Below, in pieces: positions 34,558 to 45,761 of a stretch of DNA of 64,000 bases. A model generated the notes under the pieces. That model was not told the origin of the DNA, ran no database searches, and saw only the letters and a list, made by a program, of their open reading frames with translations. Numbering within the stretch: position 1 is the first letter of the stretch; each line of letters begins with the position of its first letter. Both the position numbers and the translations under genes were made by a program. The stretch is from Zea mays (taxonomy: Eukaryota; Streptophyta; Magnoliopsida; Poales; Poaceae). The stretch spans positions 112,692,207 through 112,756,206 of the forward strand of contig NC_050098.1 of assembly GCF_902167145.1 (NCBI RefSeq), in the 5' to 3' direction.

Positions 34558-37500
34558 CTACTTGGTAATGTTTTTCTTAGGAGCGGCCGATGAAGAAGGG
34601 CGACTCGAAGAATTAGGAGCAGCATTCACATATGCAACTATGTCGTCAGGAACAATCACACCGGGTCTCCTCATCAAGATTCGTCCCGCGTGAATGGCTT
34701 TGTCCATAGCCTTGTCGCGCTGGGCCTTCAAAGTAGCGGACGTGTCTTCAGCAGCCTTGACAGCCAGCCGAGCAGCTTCTAGCTCCTGGACGACTGATCT
34801 TTTGGAAATGCGCAGATCCTTGATGATAGAATCTTTGCTCGACACCAATTGCCTAAGACGAATCATATCATCTAGAGACTCTTGCAGCTTGTAACGGTGA
34901 TTATCCAAGTCCTCCATGGTGAACCGATGGCTCCTCTCCAAGATAGTCAAAGAATTGCTGGCATCGTGATACAACTTGTCAAGGTTGTCACGAGAAGTTG
35001 CAAGGGCACGTTTTTCCTCCTGCAGACAAGAATCAATTCTTAAACATCAAGAAGGTAGTAAGAGCACAGCAGAGAAAATCAAGTAAATCTTAATTCATTG
35101 GCCACCTTTTTAGAGTCAAGCTGAGCATTGAGAGAGGAATTCAACATGTTGGCATCATTCAGGGAAGCAGAAACCCGGGCCAAGTCCGTCTGACCTTGAG
35201 AATATTTCTCTTCAAGATTAGAGTACCGCCGGGCCATATCTAGCAAGAAACGGTTAAACAAAGATATTCAGCCAAAAAGCAGATTAATCAAGTAGCCAAG
35301 GAGGAAACAAAGGGCACTAACCAGCATTTGCCATCTCCAAATCAGATACTCGCTACTGAAGCAGCACGAGATTCCAATGTGTTAGAGACAGAGCTCTTTC
35401 TGGGACAGAGGCACCCTGCGATCTCAGCTGACCAGCCATCTCATCAACCAAAGCCTGACATTGAAAACAAATGAGTGCAAGGACAGTATTTCACCCAGAG
35501 TATAGTCAGATCAGGAAAAGCCAAATCACCTGGAGATTGGAGAAGAACGAAAGAAGCCTCAAATCATGGGAAGTCAGTTGGTGACTTGACGAAGGATTAC
35601 CAACCGAAGCAATCTGCAGAGCATCATTGGGGACCAATTCAACATCACCAGCAGAAATCAAAACTCTAGCATCAGGTACGCCGGCCTCTAAGGCGACTTC
35701 CTGACCCAAAGCTCGTGCTGCAGCCATACAACCAGAATGTGGAGGAGAAGACCCGACGTGGACATCCATGGAAGTATGAGAAGGGGAACCCGCTCGGACA
35801 CCCTCGGGGGTTGGGTCATAGCTCGCGCTGCCCACCCGAGCCGGATCATCACCGACAACACCCTCAGGGGCTGGGTAAACGCTAGCGCCATCCTTGGGGA
35901 CCGGGTTCTCTGTAGCAGCCACCTCTAAGGCTGAAGGATTTTCAACCACTTCCATGGGAACAGAGCAATCTAGATCAACCTCTTGACTCTTAAGACCGCG
36001 CTCCAAGGTCGATGAGGCACGAGACACTGCTCGGGATAACTCTAACCTGACATCAGGCACATTAGTGCAAACGTCCATCATACCACCATCTGTCGGCTCG
36101 GACAACAGATCTTCAGGGACCATATCCTCGAGAGTCTGATCAAAATTTGCTAGAGACAATTCTTGCAAACCAACGAGAGCAAACAAAGCTGGAGAAGGAA
36201 CACCACTACTCTCCCCACTGACTATATAACGACGACTGTTTTTCCGAATTAAGGGGATTTCCTCCTCCTCTTCCTCATCCTCGTCAATAATACGAACAAC
36301 ACACCCATTGGGATCAGTTTTGGCCGGATTGCACCCATTGGGATCAGCATCATCAAGGTCACACCCATTGGGGTCAGCATTAGCCGGGTCACACCCATTG
36401 GGTTCAGCAACAGTAAAAATCTCCATTGGCACTTCCCCGGCAGCAGGAGCAGAAGGGCCGGCATCCTGATTCAAGCATGACACTCGCCGAAGCCGTCTCT
36501 TTTTCTTTTTCTTCCCCTCAGAAGGAGAAGTTGGATGACTGGCCTGGTGAGGACGCTTCGGGGCGAGTGCTATCAGATCTTTGAATGTCCAAGGTCTTTC
36601 CAGGCTCTGGGATAGGTGCTACAGCTAGTGTTTCAGCAGGGACCGAATCAGAGGAATCCTCAGCCAACATGTCCAGCATAGCACTTATTTCTGCGTCGCT
36701 CAGGTTTATAGGCATCTCAAAATGAACCTGCCTCTCGTCATTGGGGATTTCACCAAGCGAAACAACCAGAGCCTCAACCTCTTTGAGAGAGGGTCGCACT
36801 CTAAGGCCCAAACCACTGTCACCAGCAGGAGGATTTGACACAAAACTGATGAAAGTCTTGGAAGGAGGAAGATTCCAGGCAGAATACGCAACAGGAGCAC
36901 CGATATTCGACACCTTGCCTCTAAGAATCATCTCAAGCCGGCTTACCAGATCCATAGCATGAATCCTTCTGTTGGAAACCTGTGTTGAGTCAGTGATACC
37001 ACGATACAGATAAGCTGGGTACACTCTGTCTTTGAGTGGCTGAATGTTCTTAAAAACAAAATCGGCGACCACAGCCTCAGCAGTCAGACCTTTCTCCTTC
37101 AACAAGCCAACCTCGGTAAGCAGAACCCTGGCCTCGGCTATCTCCAAGTCTGTGGGGGATTCAGTCCAACTTGGAGCGCGAACATCCAGCTGTCTCCCTG
37201 ACCGAGGGGGGAGAGAATTACCGTGATTCTCTACAATAAACCATTCCAGGCGCCATCCTTTGATGCTGTCCTTGAGTGGGATGTCGAGGTACTCTGTCTT
37301 CCTCCCACGGTGCATCTCCAAACTCGCACCACCCTCGAGCTGGTGCTGCCCCCCGGCCATCCCAGGCCGACAGTGATACAAGTATTTCCACAAGCCAAAA
37401 TGTGGCAGAATACCAAGGTAGGCTTCACACAAATGAACAAAAACAGAAACTTGCAGAATAGAATTGGGATTCAGATGGGTTAAATTCAGATGGTAGAAAT

Positions 37501-37786
37501 CAAGGAGACCGCGGAAGAAAGGAGAAATAGGAAGAGCAAGGCCGCGGATGAGAAAAGGAATATAAATAACAGACTCGTGGGTGTCCTCTGTCGGGACAGT
37601 GACCCCACGGCAGATCCACCAAGAACAAAGTTCCTTCGGAGGAAGAACTCTGACGGAGACAAGATGAAGAAGGTCGGACTCAGAAACAACAGACATGTGG
37701 TTACCTGCGAAAGGCAACTGGCTGTTGGGATCGATGGGAGGAATAGTCGCGGCAGATGAACTCTGATTCTTCCGCTTGGGCGCCAT
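34558..37786 (-). CDS. antisense gene of the Grande-like element
   Basis: A minus-strand gene starts ATG at 37786. The first long frame (37786-36518, about 422 codons) contains 'LNPNSILQVSVFVHLCEAY' and 'GILPHFGLWKYLYHC', the same domain as exon 1 of the element 1 antisense gene. A frame change near 36540 leads to 36483-35506, a basic K-K-K-K-K-R-R patch followed by a tenfold-residue repeat (D-P-N-G-C) and an acidic run. Coiled-coil pieces follow at 35261-35079 and 34974-34558. The fragment ends suggest introns near 35500-35270 and 35080-34980, but I could not fix every splice site. A nuclear, coiled-coil protein of unknown function is the most that can be said. Confidence 0.65.
36301..36402 (-). 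repeat. 30-bp coding repeat (four copies)
   Basis: CACCCATTGGG recurs exactly every 30 bp at 36302, 36332, 36362 and 36392 and encodes D/E-P-N-G-C on the minus strand. The same 11-mer occurs in non-coding DNA of this element at 39365, 39482 and 39927. Confidence 0.9.
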
Positions 37787-37904
37787 CTCAATCTCGCTGG
37801 CGAAATGAGCGGAAGCGAGATCACAAGGAAGCAGAGAAGGTATGGATGCAGAAAAGCAGGGCTAGGGCTCAGAATGTAGAGGCATGCGACGACACAGTAC
37901 AAGT

Positions 37905-38315
37905 GGGGTTTTCCCCGGGCCAGATGCCATTTCTAAAAAGTGCCCAGTCATCACTCGACCGTTGTTTCCAAAAACGCCGACGTGGCCCATTGCAACTCAG
38001 CTGTTATTTCTAAAACGCTGATGTGCCAAGTCATCACTCGGCCGTTATTTCCAAAATGGCCGACGTGGCCCAATATAACTCAGCTGTTATTTCCAAAACG
38101 CTGACGTTACCAGTCTTCACTCGGTCGTTATTTCTAAAACACAAACGTGACCCGTTATCACTCGGCTGTTATTTCTAAAACGCCGACGTCACAAGTAATC
38201 ACTCGGCCGTTATTTCTAAAACGACGACATGGCTCAAAAGGACTCGGCTGTTACCTCTAAAACGTCGGCGTCGCAAAAAGAACCACTCGGTTACTATCTC
38301 TGAAAATACTAACAG
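37905..38315 (+). repeat. degenerate ~43-bp tandem array
   Basis: About nine copies of a unit with CTCGGCYGTTATTTCTAAAACG and a following 'gacgtggccc' segment, spaced roughly 40-46 bp. It lies directly upstream of the antisense ATG at 37786, so on the minus strand it would be its promoter region. 38316-38678 is non-coding with 'actactacta' simple sequence. Confidence 0.8.
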
Positions 38316-38678
38316 TAAATCAGCCGTTTTTTCTCTACGAATATGTAGGCAAATCTAAAATGTGACTCGACGATTCCAAGTCGTTACTCAAGCATTACCT
38401 CTAAGAACAACGGCTAAATTAAGCATAAGCATGATCGACCGACCGACTGAAGAAGGAGCAATGGGAAAACAAAGAAACACACACAGAATGGGATGAAATC
38501 TTTTTCATTATAAAAGAAGGGAAGTATTACCAAACTTCAAAACCAACTCATTATGAGTCGGTTTTCTTCCCACTGTTCGATACATTACACTACTACATTA
38601 CATTTCACTACATTATACTACTAACTACTACTACATTATTCTACTAATACTACTTCTACTACTATTCTATACTAACAT

Positions 38679-39158
38679 TTAAAACCAGTGGCGCCTAGCC
38701 ACTGGCCTTATTGCTGCCTTTGCTGCTGCCCTTGCTGCCGCCCTTGCCGTCACCTTTGCCGCCCTAGCCACCACCTTCGCCGTCGTCGCTGTCGCCATCG
38801 CCGTCGCCTCCGTCGCCGCCGCCACCCTCGCCGCCGTCGTCGTCGTCACCCCCTCTTCGGATGAGTCAGAGGAGTCCCCCTCATCCGAGGAGGCCTCCGA
38901 CTCATTCGAGCCCTCGAGCCCTACGCGCTCGATAGCCCGGATGTAGGTCCACACTTCTGTAGCAATCCCCTAGGAATCGTCTGAATCATCAGACAATGCC
39001 GGGGGAGAGGCAGGGACCGGCGATCCTTCGGACTCGGAGGAGAACTCCTCCTTCAAGTACTCGGAATCGCCGAAGTCCTCCGAGGGAGGAGTCGGCTCGC
39101 GCTTCTGTTTGTCGCTGGAATGGTGTGAGGAGCTTCCGCTTTTCTTGTTCTTGCCCAT
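38679..39158 (-). CDS. small acidic antisense ORF of the Grande-like element
   Basis: The ATG at 39158 opens M-G-K-N-K-K-S-G-S-S-S followed by a serine/glutamate-rich acidic stretch to 38970. There a UAG interrupts, and the same frame continues to 38679 with more E/S/D and then alanine-rich low-complexity repeats (V-A-R-A-A-K-V-T-A-R-A). A TATA box lies 80 bp upstream. I recall that Grande carries an extra antisense gene of unknown function; this or the 37786 gene may be it. The alanine-rich end comes from a CTGCTGCC-type repeat and may not be selected protein sequence. Confidence 0.5.
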
Positions 39159-39237
39159 GGTGGAGTAGAAGAGAAGAGAAAAGAGTAAACAACAAGCGAC
39201 AGAGAGATATGTGAAGACGACAGTGAAGCAAGAAGAC

Positions 39238-39245
39238 TATTTATA
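39238..39245 (-). promoter_or_regulatory. TATA box of the acidic antisense ORF
   Basis: TATAAATA on the minus strand, 80 bp before the ATG at 39158, is a good plant core promoter spacing. It would drive transcription opposite to the retrotransposon. Confidence 0.5.
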
Positions 39246-39877
39246 GAAGAAGAAGGCAACCGCTCACCTCCTATCACGGCCACCGAACAGTCGCAAAAAT
39301 TCAATATGCAATTCAAACCGTCTGGAAACACGTCAGGCGGCTGGCGCCGTTTTACGTAACACGACACCCATTGGGACTCAAGTCAACTGCTTGGATGATA
39401 TGATTACACCCGCGGTCACATCAAGTTACTACTCAGGGGCAGTTTGCTAAACGCTCAACACACCAAGCCGTCCCTTGCCCACACCCATTGGGGGGGGACG
39501 TCCAGGAATTTTCAATAGATTTTCCCAAGCAGTCACATCCACACAGTATACGCAATGAATGTATCAAGACAGAAGGAAGATACCAATGGAGATCAAAGGA
39601 AAGCCAAAAATAGCCGATGAGGTACAAGTCAAATCAACATAAGTATTGAGGCACGAAGTGATATGAAGACTAGCCAAAGGCCATCTACCGAACGTCCAAT
39701 CTATCACAGATCAAATAAATTTCAAGACCTAACAAGACATGGGTAGATCGCATGCTCGATCTCAAAGGCAAAACTGTATGCTGACCTCTAAAGCATAAAG
39801 TTGGTGATATAATGCTAATCTCTAAGGCATTCGACAAAAAGGAGAGGATGATTTCTAAAAAACAGCGGGAGATGAAG

Positions 39878-40433
39878 ACCTTCGAGTGGATTATTTTTAG
39901 TAATCCACTCAAAGCTCGGGGGCTACACCCATTGGGTGCACCTTCGGTGCACCCAATGAACCATCAACCCCTCAACCCCAAGAGACAGAATGCTGATTTC
40001 TAAAGCATAAGATGAAACTAAGACAAGGCTGGCTTCTAAAAGCATGAGTGGAAGATAAAAATGATTTCTGAGAAGACTTGAAATGAAGACCTTCGAGTGG
40101 ATTATTTACAAAAATCCACTCGAAGCTCGGGGGCTACAACCATTGGGTGCACCTTCGGTGCACCCAATGAATTTTGAATTCTAAAGAGAAAAATGCTGAC
40201 CTCCAAAGCATAAACACGAGACAGAGCACCGATTTTTGAGGAATAAAGTGAAGGGCAACGAATAACGGCAGAAGAAGACAATAGAAGATCGTTTTTACCG
40301 GGTCACTTAGAGTTCAGAAGCAATGGCTCGACAGACTTATTTTCAAGGCATTCCTTATCAAAATCAAAAACTGCAAGCTGGACCTAGTTTCTTTGGGCCG
40401 GTTATTTCAAAATCAACCCAAAGATCGGGGGCT
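39878..40433 (+). promoter_or_regulatory. three stem-loop plus polypurine-like modules before the Grande-like 3' LTR
   Basis: Module 1: stem GAGTGGATTA/TAATCCACTC, then GCTCGGGGGCTAC (about 39886-39926), then a hairpin CATTGGGTGCACC-TTC-GGTGCACCCAATG. Module 2 repeats all of this about 210 bp later (40094-40170). Module 3, stem CTTTGGG/CCCAAAG then ATCGGGGGCT, abuts the LTR at 40434 and should be the working polypurine tract. Confidence 0.65.
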
Positions 40434-41058
40434 TGTGGGGGACGGATATCCCCCGGGTCCACCGGAAGGATAAAAGACCTCACGAAAGGCCCGTGGGCCC
40501 AATAATTCGCAAGGTCATCCCTTTGTGGGCCTAGGGAGGAACGTCTAGTGAAGTGGATTGACACAAGACCGGATCGACGCAAGCCCAGACGACCCGATGA
40601 GTTTGAATGGCAACCGCAACAGGGACCCGACCTTCCCGCACAGGGGCCCCATACATCGGAACAGAGCAGGGATAGGTCGGCTGAATTATAGGAAGATAGA
40701 CTCAGTCGGTTCACTATTACTTAGGCACGCATTGTTATCATATCCACATGTAACGCCCCACGGTCGAGTATATAAGGCCTAGGGGCACCCCCTCAAAAGC
40801 ATCTCACTACTCAGCCATCCACTCGGTTCTCTAACATCCTCGACATTAGAGAATCTCCTTGTAATCCACCACACAAAGTACTCACGCCAGGACGTAGGGT
40901 GTTATGCATCTCGAAGCGGCTCGAACCTATACAAAATCGTCCACTATCTCTCGTGCATCTAGCGCGAACCATCGAGCTACAGTCGGTAACACCGTCCTAC
41001 TCCAAAAAGCACCTCGAGGGGCAACCCCGGGTGCGCGGTCGGACCCAAAACACCGACA
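40434..41058 (+). repeat. 3' LTR of the Grande-like element (625 bp)
   Basis: Starts TGTGGGGGAC and ends CACCGACA. TATATAAG at 40769-40776 is the likely promoter. Its last 150 bp are repeated as the truncated 5' LTR at 27464-27609. Only CTAA (41059-41062) separates it from the next LTR. Confidence 0.9.
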
Positions 41059-41062
41059 CTAA

Positions 41063-41772
41063 TGTTGGGGGCCTACCTCTTTCGAAGGTCCTCAAAACCA
41101 CGGCAAACCATTTGCTTTCAACATGTTACTGAATATTATAGGAGCTTCGTTACTAGAAAAGCTTCGGTATAACACAACAAGAGCGAAGCAAGCTTCATCC
41201 AACAGGCCTCATCACGGTGAAACGGGTAGACAACATGGCTTTGACATAACGAAAAGAAAGTACAACAAAGCACACTTCATTAAGCAGGCTTCGTCACGAC
41301 GAAACAATGAGACGATGCAAGGAGAAGGTGTTGCTCAAGTTATTAAATACAAATGGTGGTGTTGCCCTTGTGACATCTTGTAAACTCTGTATGTAATTAT
41401 TGAGGGCATAAATGTAATAGCGTATGAACCCTTACAGTTGCCTATAAATAGATGAACAGTACCCCCGTACTGTTCACGTGGAATTGTAATCGCTTTTACG
41501 TCAACACCTTCAAACAAGCCGAAGATATCAAAGTAATATAAATTCTGTTAATGTTCATATGTTAATCATAAAATAGGTATATGAATGGATAACATATATT
41601 GCCTCTATAAACTCTTATTTTCATGAATGATGAAGGTGTGTCCTTGATGACCTTCGTCTGAAGATCATTATATCCTAAAGGAGATAATGCTTTGAAGGAC
41701 AAAGGTCCTTAATCTTTAACAATTGTGTTGCCTTGTTCTTGATTCACAACATTTAAGAACAAGTGACCAACA
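41063..41772 (+). repeat. 3' LTR of the gag-only element
   Basis: 710 bp, TGTTGGGGGCC to GTGACCAACA, the partner of 15152-15861. TATAAATA at 41443-41450 is followed by a perfect 10-bp stem (41453-41462 with 41467-41476, loop CCCC). It is followed by the target duplication GTTCC. Confidence 0.9.
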
Positions 41773-41967
41773 GTTCCTAAATCCAAGATCAATGTTGAAT
41801 GGCTAGAAAGAGATATGGTTACCGTCGGTATGGCTAAGGTTGTAAAAGACTTGCTTTACTTTATGCGCCATGAAGTTCTTCATCAACAAGGGCTATTCTA
41901 CAATAAAAATGGAAATTTGAAACACCTCGCAGAACTAAGTTTGTACATGCTAGCACACAGTGTTTAG
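41773..41967 (+). pseudogene. last exon of the Ulp1-like protease gene
   Basis: Starting with the duplicated GTTCC, the frame encodes V-P-K-S-K-I-N-V-E-W-L-E and ends A-H-S-V-stop at 41965-41967. It continues the frame of the exon whose first five bases are at 15147-15151. No stop interrupts it, so before the LTR insertion this exon was open. Confidence 0.75.
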
Positions 41968-42474
41968 ATCTTTAGTTTGGTTACCATGTTATGTGGAAGT
42001 GGTACCTCAGATGATGTTGAGATGTATATGGAACTTGAGATGATGTACCTTATTGTGGTTTGGAGCTAATACTAGTATTGTTATCGTTCTGTGAATGTGA
42101 TTTGTGATGTGTATGAATCTGTATATCTGGATGTAATCTGGATTCATATGAATCTAGAATCTGCATATTAATTCTACCTATGAATCTAGAATCTGGAATC
42201 TGAAATCTGCCTATGAATCTAGAATCTGGATTCTTTATATTGAAATTACAATATGACCTATATTTAAAATCGTCTATGATGTGTGTCTAACACAAGCGGC
42301 TAGAACTTTAAACTGTTTGTGATGTGTGTTTATCACAAGCGGTTCCATTGGCCGGAACTATCTGTGATGTGTGTATATCACAAGAGGTTTTTTATTGAAC
42401 ACCTTAGATGTTATTTTACATCACAGGTAGTGCACCACAAGCGGTTCCTTAACTGCCTATGTAGAGGCTACCTG
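41968..42474 (+). repeat. probable CACTA subterminal region
   Basis: After the stop codon come short 'gaatctagaatctg' repeats (42150-42235). Then a motif of the type TGTGATGTGTGT..ATCACAAGCGG appears about four times, some inverted (42275-42450). Subterminal repeats are a mark of CACTA elements. The hAT element inserted at 42474/42475 separates this from a possible terminal end at 58955. Confidence 0.5.
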
Positions 42475-42906
42475 CAGGGGCAGACCCACAGGGGGTCCAG
42501 GTGGGCCCTGGCACACCCTAAGTTAGGCCCACCGGGGACCCCACCCGTTCAGCCGCCGAGCGCCGAAGCCCGAAGGTCGTTTCTACTTCTTCGATCCTTC
42601 AGTTGTTGTTCGCCTATTCCTAGCGCCCTAGCGGCTGAAGACCTGGCTGGCGCTGCGCGGCTGTCCGCCAGACGCCAGTTGCTGGAGATGCCACGGCAGA
42701 CGCTAGTTGCTGCGCGGCTGTCCGCCTGTCCGCCAGACGCCAGTTGCTAGAGACCTGGCTGACCGAGCCGACTTCCTAGCGAGTTGCTGCATGCTGCTGC
42801 TGGTGATTGGTATTTTGGTACGAGTTGCTGCATGCTGGTTTATGATTTAGGATTTTTGTCTTATTGATTGTTGACTTACTACCATTATTTTTGTAGTGAC
42901 TAAAAT

Positions 42907-44478
42907 ATGAAGAAGTAGGGAGATATTGTCTCTCTTTTTCGTAATCATGCTGCAAAAAACATAAGTTTATTGCTTCTTCATTATCTCTGGATGTTAATCA
43001 AGCGTCGACACCTCAAGAACAAGAGAAAGAACGGATAAATGAAGAAATTGTGAATCCAATGCCATCTGCACTGCCACCGCCAACACTTTATGATGTCAGT
43101 CGTCTTCCACAAGATCCAGGTGAAAGACAACCTATTGCAAGTTACCATGCTAATGATCACGATGCAATTCGAAGAGCATATATTCTTAGAGGTCCATTTC
43201 AACCATATGCACATGAATTCCCAAATAGGAAAATTGGAGATAGAGATCGCCATTTTAATTTTGTGTGGTTTCAAAATTTTCTTTGGATTGAATATAGTGT
43301 CAAGAAAGATGATGTATTTTGCTTTATGTGCTACTTATTCAAAAGTAAAACAAATAAGGGCAAAGGGACTTCTGCATTTACTTCAGATGGTTGGAATAAT
43401 TGGAATAAAGGGTCTGAAGCACTTTTAAAACATGTGGGTTCTATGTCACATAAGACAGCCGAAGAGAAATATCTTGGCTTTATAAATCCTAATGCAACAA
43501 TTGATAACAAAATTGAGAAGTGGAGTGATGATGATCGCAATCTTTAAAAGATAAGGTTGACATATTCACTTCGATGTTTGAAGTTTCTTTTGCATCAAGG
43601 ATTGTTATTCCGTGGACATGATGAAAGTGAAGAGTCTAGCAACAGAGGAAACTTTATTGAAATCTTGAAATTTCTTGCTGTAAATAGTGAAGAGGTCAAC
43701 AAGTATGTTCCTAACAACGCTCTAGGTAATTGCACTTTGACTAGCCCAAAGATACAAAAGCAGATTATTCAGCGTTGCGCTATAGAAACTAGAAAGAAAT
43801 TAATTGAAGAGCTTGGGGAAGAGCCATTTGCAATTTTAGCGGATGAGTCTAGTGACATATCACACAAAGAACAACTAGCTCTTTGCTTGCGTTATGTTGA
43901 TGCATTGGGAAGGCCATGTGAGCACTTCATTGGAGTTGTTCATGTAGATGATACTAGCTCTTTATCACTTAAGGATGAAATTGAAGCTTTACTTGTTAGT
44001 CATGGCTTGACTTTGACATGAATTCGTGGACAAAGTTATGATGGGGCTAGCAACATGAGAGGTGATATTAAAGGATTGAAAACATTGATCATGCAAGAGT
44101 CACCTTCTGCTTATTATATCCATTGTTTTGCACATCAACTCCAACTAGTTCCTGTTGTTGTTGCCAAGGGAAATAATGATTGTGTGTGGTTTTTTGATCA
44201 AGTAACTCTCTTATTGAATATCGTTGGAGTTTCTTGTAAGCGTCACGGTATGCTTCGAGATGCTAGACTTGAGAATCTCATGAAATCACTTGAATGTGGT
44301 GAACTTGAAACTAGGAGAGGATTGAATCAAGAGATGGGGTTGCCTAGGCTTGGTGAGACTCGATGGGGCTCTTATTACAAAACTATATGCAACATAATTA
44401 CTATGTATCATGTAATCCGAGATGTTCTCATGATTCTTGGAGAGGACACTACAATTAGAAGTGATTGGACAAGAATAC
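42907..44478 (+). pseudogene. hAT transposase, N-terminal part (TTF zinc finger, DUF4371-like)
   Basis: ATG at 42907 gives M-K-K, then a UAG at 42913-42915, then G-D-I-V-S-L-F, the usual start of the ZMYM1-like plant hAT proteins. A frameshift near 42970 follows. From there one frame runs to the insertion. It has the TTF-type finger around F-C-F-M-C-Y-L-F (about 43318), a UAA at 43545-43547, the catalytic-core pattern 'ILADESSDISHKEQ' (about 43836), and a UGA at 44019-44021. It then reads Y-D-G-A-S-N-M and 'YIHCFAHQLQL'. Cut at 44478 after T-R-I; continues in the same frame at 57855. Confidence 0.85.
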
Positions 44479-45761
44479 TATCGGTGTTTCGGACCCGCGA
44501 GGACCGTCAACCGACTAGTGAATTTGTCGCTGCGTGTCCCTACCCAGATGGGTTGATGCAAGATGGAACACAAAAGGGATGATGAGGCTTATATTATCTT
44601 GCACCGAGGTGCTCGTAGTAGGGGTTACAAGCGTCGCGAGAGAGAGAGAGGGAGAGAGTTCGGCCTTGAGGTGAGGTGTCTGAGTTAGCCTCCTCCGCGT
44701 CTCTCCCACTCTGCCTGCCTCCTTTAGGAAGGCCCTGGACAACCCCTTTTACAGATACAAGGAGATGGTCCAGTTGTACAATGGGGGTGTAGCTATGTGC
44801 TAACGTAGCCGGCGAAGAAGTACTTGAGCCCTGTAGAAGCGCAGCTGGCGTTGCGGCCCGGGGTCCTGCTGACGTTTCTTTGCTTTCGTAGAGAGTAGAG
44901 AACAACCGACGTCATGGACATACGCAGGGAACCATCATTACCTGTTACCGGAGTAATCTAGATGGGACACTGGTCTTGTTCCTTCGTAGCCTGAGGCAGC
45001 TAGCTAGGGGTAGGGTAATGATGTATCCCCTATGGCGTAGTCGGTCCGAGGCCGAGGTCGAGCGAGGCGGAGACTTCTCCTGAGGCCAAGGCTGAGGTCG
45101 GGCGAGGATGTGACTCCTCCCGAGGCCGAGGCTGAGGTCGGGCGAGACGGAGACCTACCCCTGAGGCCGAGGCCTGAGGTTGGGCGAGGCGGAGACCTCC
45201 TTCGAGGCCGAGGCTGAGGCCGAGCCCTAGGGTCGGGCGAGGCGGAGTTCCCTACTGCGCCCGAGGCTGAACTCGGGAGAGGTTGTGGCTTACTGTTGTT
45301 AGTCTTACCCTGGTGGTTGGCACAGTAGTCAGAACGGGGTGAATAGTGCTGTTTTCCAGTCAGAACGATCAGTAAAGGGGTGAAGTGACTGCGGTCATTT
45401 CGACCTTGCCGACTAAGGCGCGCGTGTCAGGATAAGGTGTCAGGCGATCCCCGCATCAAATGCGCGTGCGATACGGTCGGTTGGTAAGGCGATTTGGCCG
45501 AGGTCGCCACACAACAAAGTTTACCCGAGTTTTGCCTCGGGCGAGCCGGGGGTGCACCCGTTGCCTGAGGAGGTCCTCGGACGAGGCGTGAATCCATCTG
45601 GGACTACTGTTCTTGCCCGAGGCCGGGCTCGGGCGAGACGAGATCGCGTCCCTGAGGCTTCAACTTTGAACCGCGCTTACCGGTCTTTACGGTCTGTTTT
45701 GAGGATGTTTTCTAGTCATGTTAAGGAGTATTGGGGGTACCCCTAAATACGGTACCCGACA
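44479..45761 (-). repeat. 3' LTR of element 3
   Basis: On the plus strand it runs from TATCGGTG (TGTCGGTG in the partner, so the terminal G has changed) to GGTACCCGACA. It is followed on the plus strand by the reverse complement of CTCGGGGGCTAC. Confidence 0.9.

Larger units (their letters stand above)
27464..41058 (+). mobile_element. Tat-lineage Gypsy element 2 (Grande-like), 5' LTR truncated
   Basis: A remnant of the 5' LTR (27464-27609) and a complete 625-bp 3' LTR (40434-41058) frame 12.8 kb of internal DNA. In order these are primer site, gag, protease, RT, RNase H, a second RNase H-like domain, integrase, an 89-bp tandem array, an antisense gene, a second tandem array, a second antisense gene, and stem-loop/G-rich modules. 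LTR length, total size near 14 kb and the antisense gene agree with what I recall of maize Grande. It sits four bases upstream of the 3' LTR of its host element. Confidence 0.85.
15152..41772 (+). mobile_element. gag-only Gypsy element split by nested insertions
   Basis: Two 710-bp LTRs (15152-15861 and 41063-41772) lie in direct orientation. The target duplication GTTCC is at 15147-15151 and 41773-41777, so these are the two ends of one insertion now 26.6 kb long. Its own surviving internal sequence is 15862-18198 plus four bases (41059-41062). The rest is the chromovirus and the Grande-like element. Only gag is recognisable. Either pol was removed by the deletion that fused the inner elements or the element never had one. 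A hand count gives about 40 differences in the first 480 bp of the LTRs, roughly 8 percent, making it one of the older insertions. Confidence 0.85.

Noticed and set aside
43090..43428. Second frame of 112 codons within the hAT gene
   Set aside because: Overlaps the recognised TTF/hAT frame and has no similarity to it.
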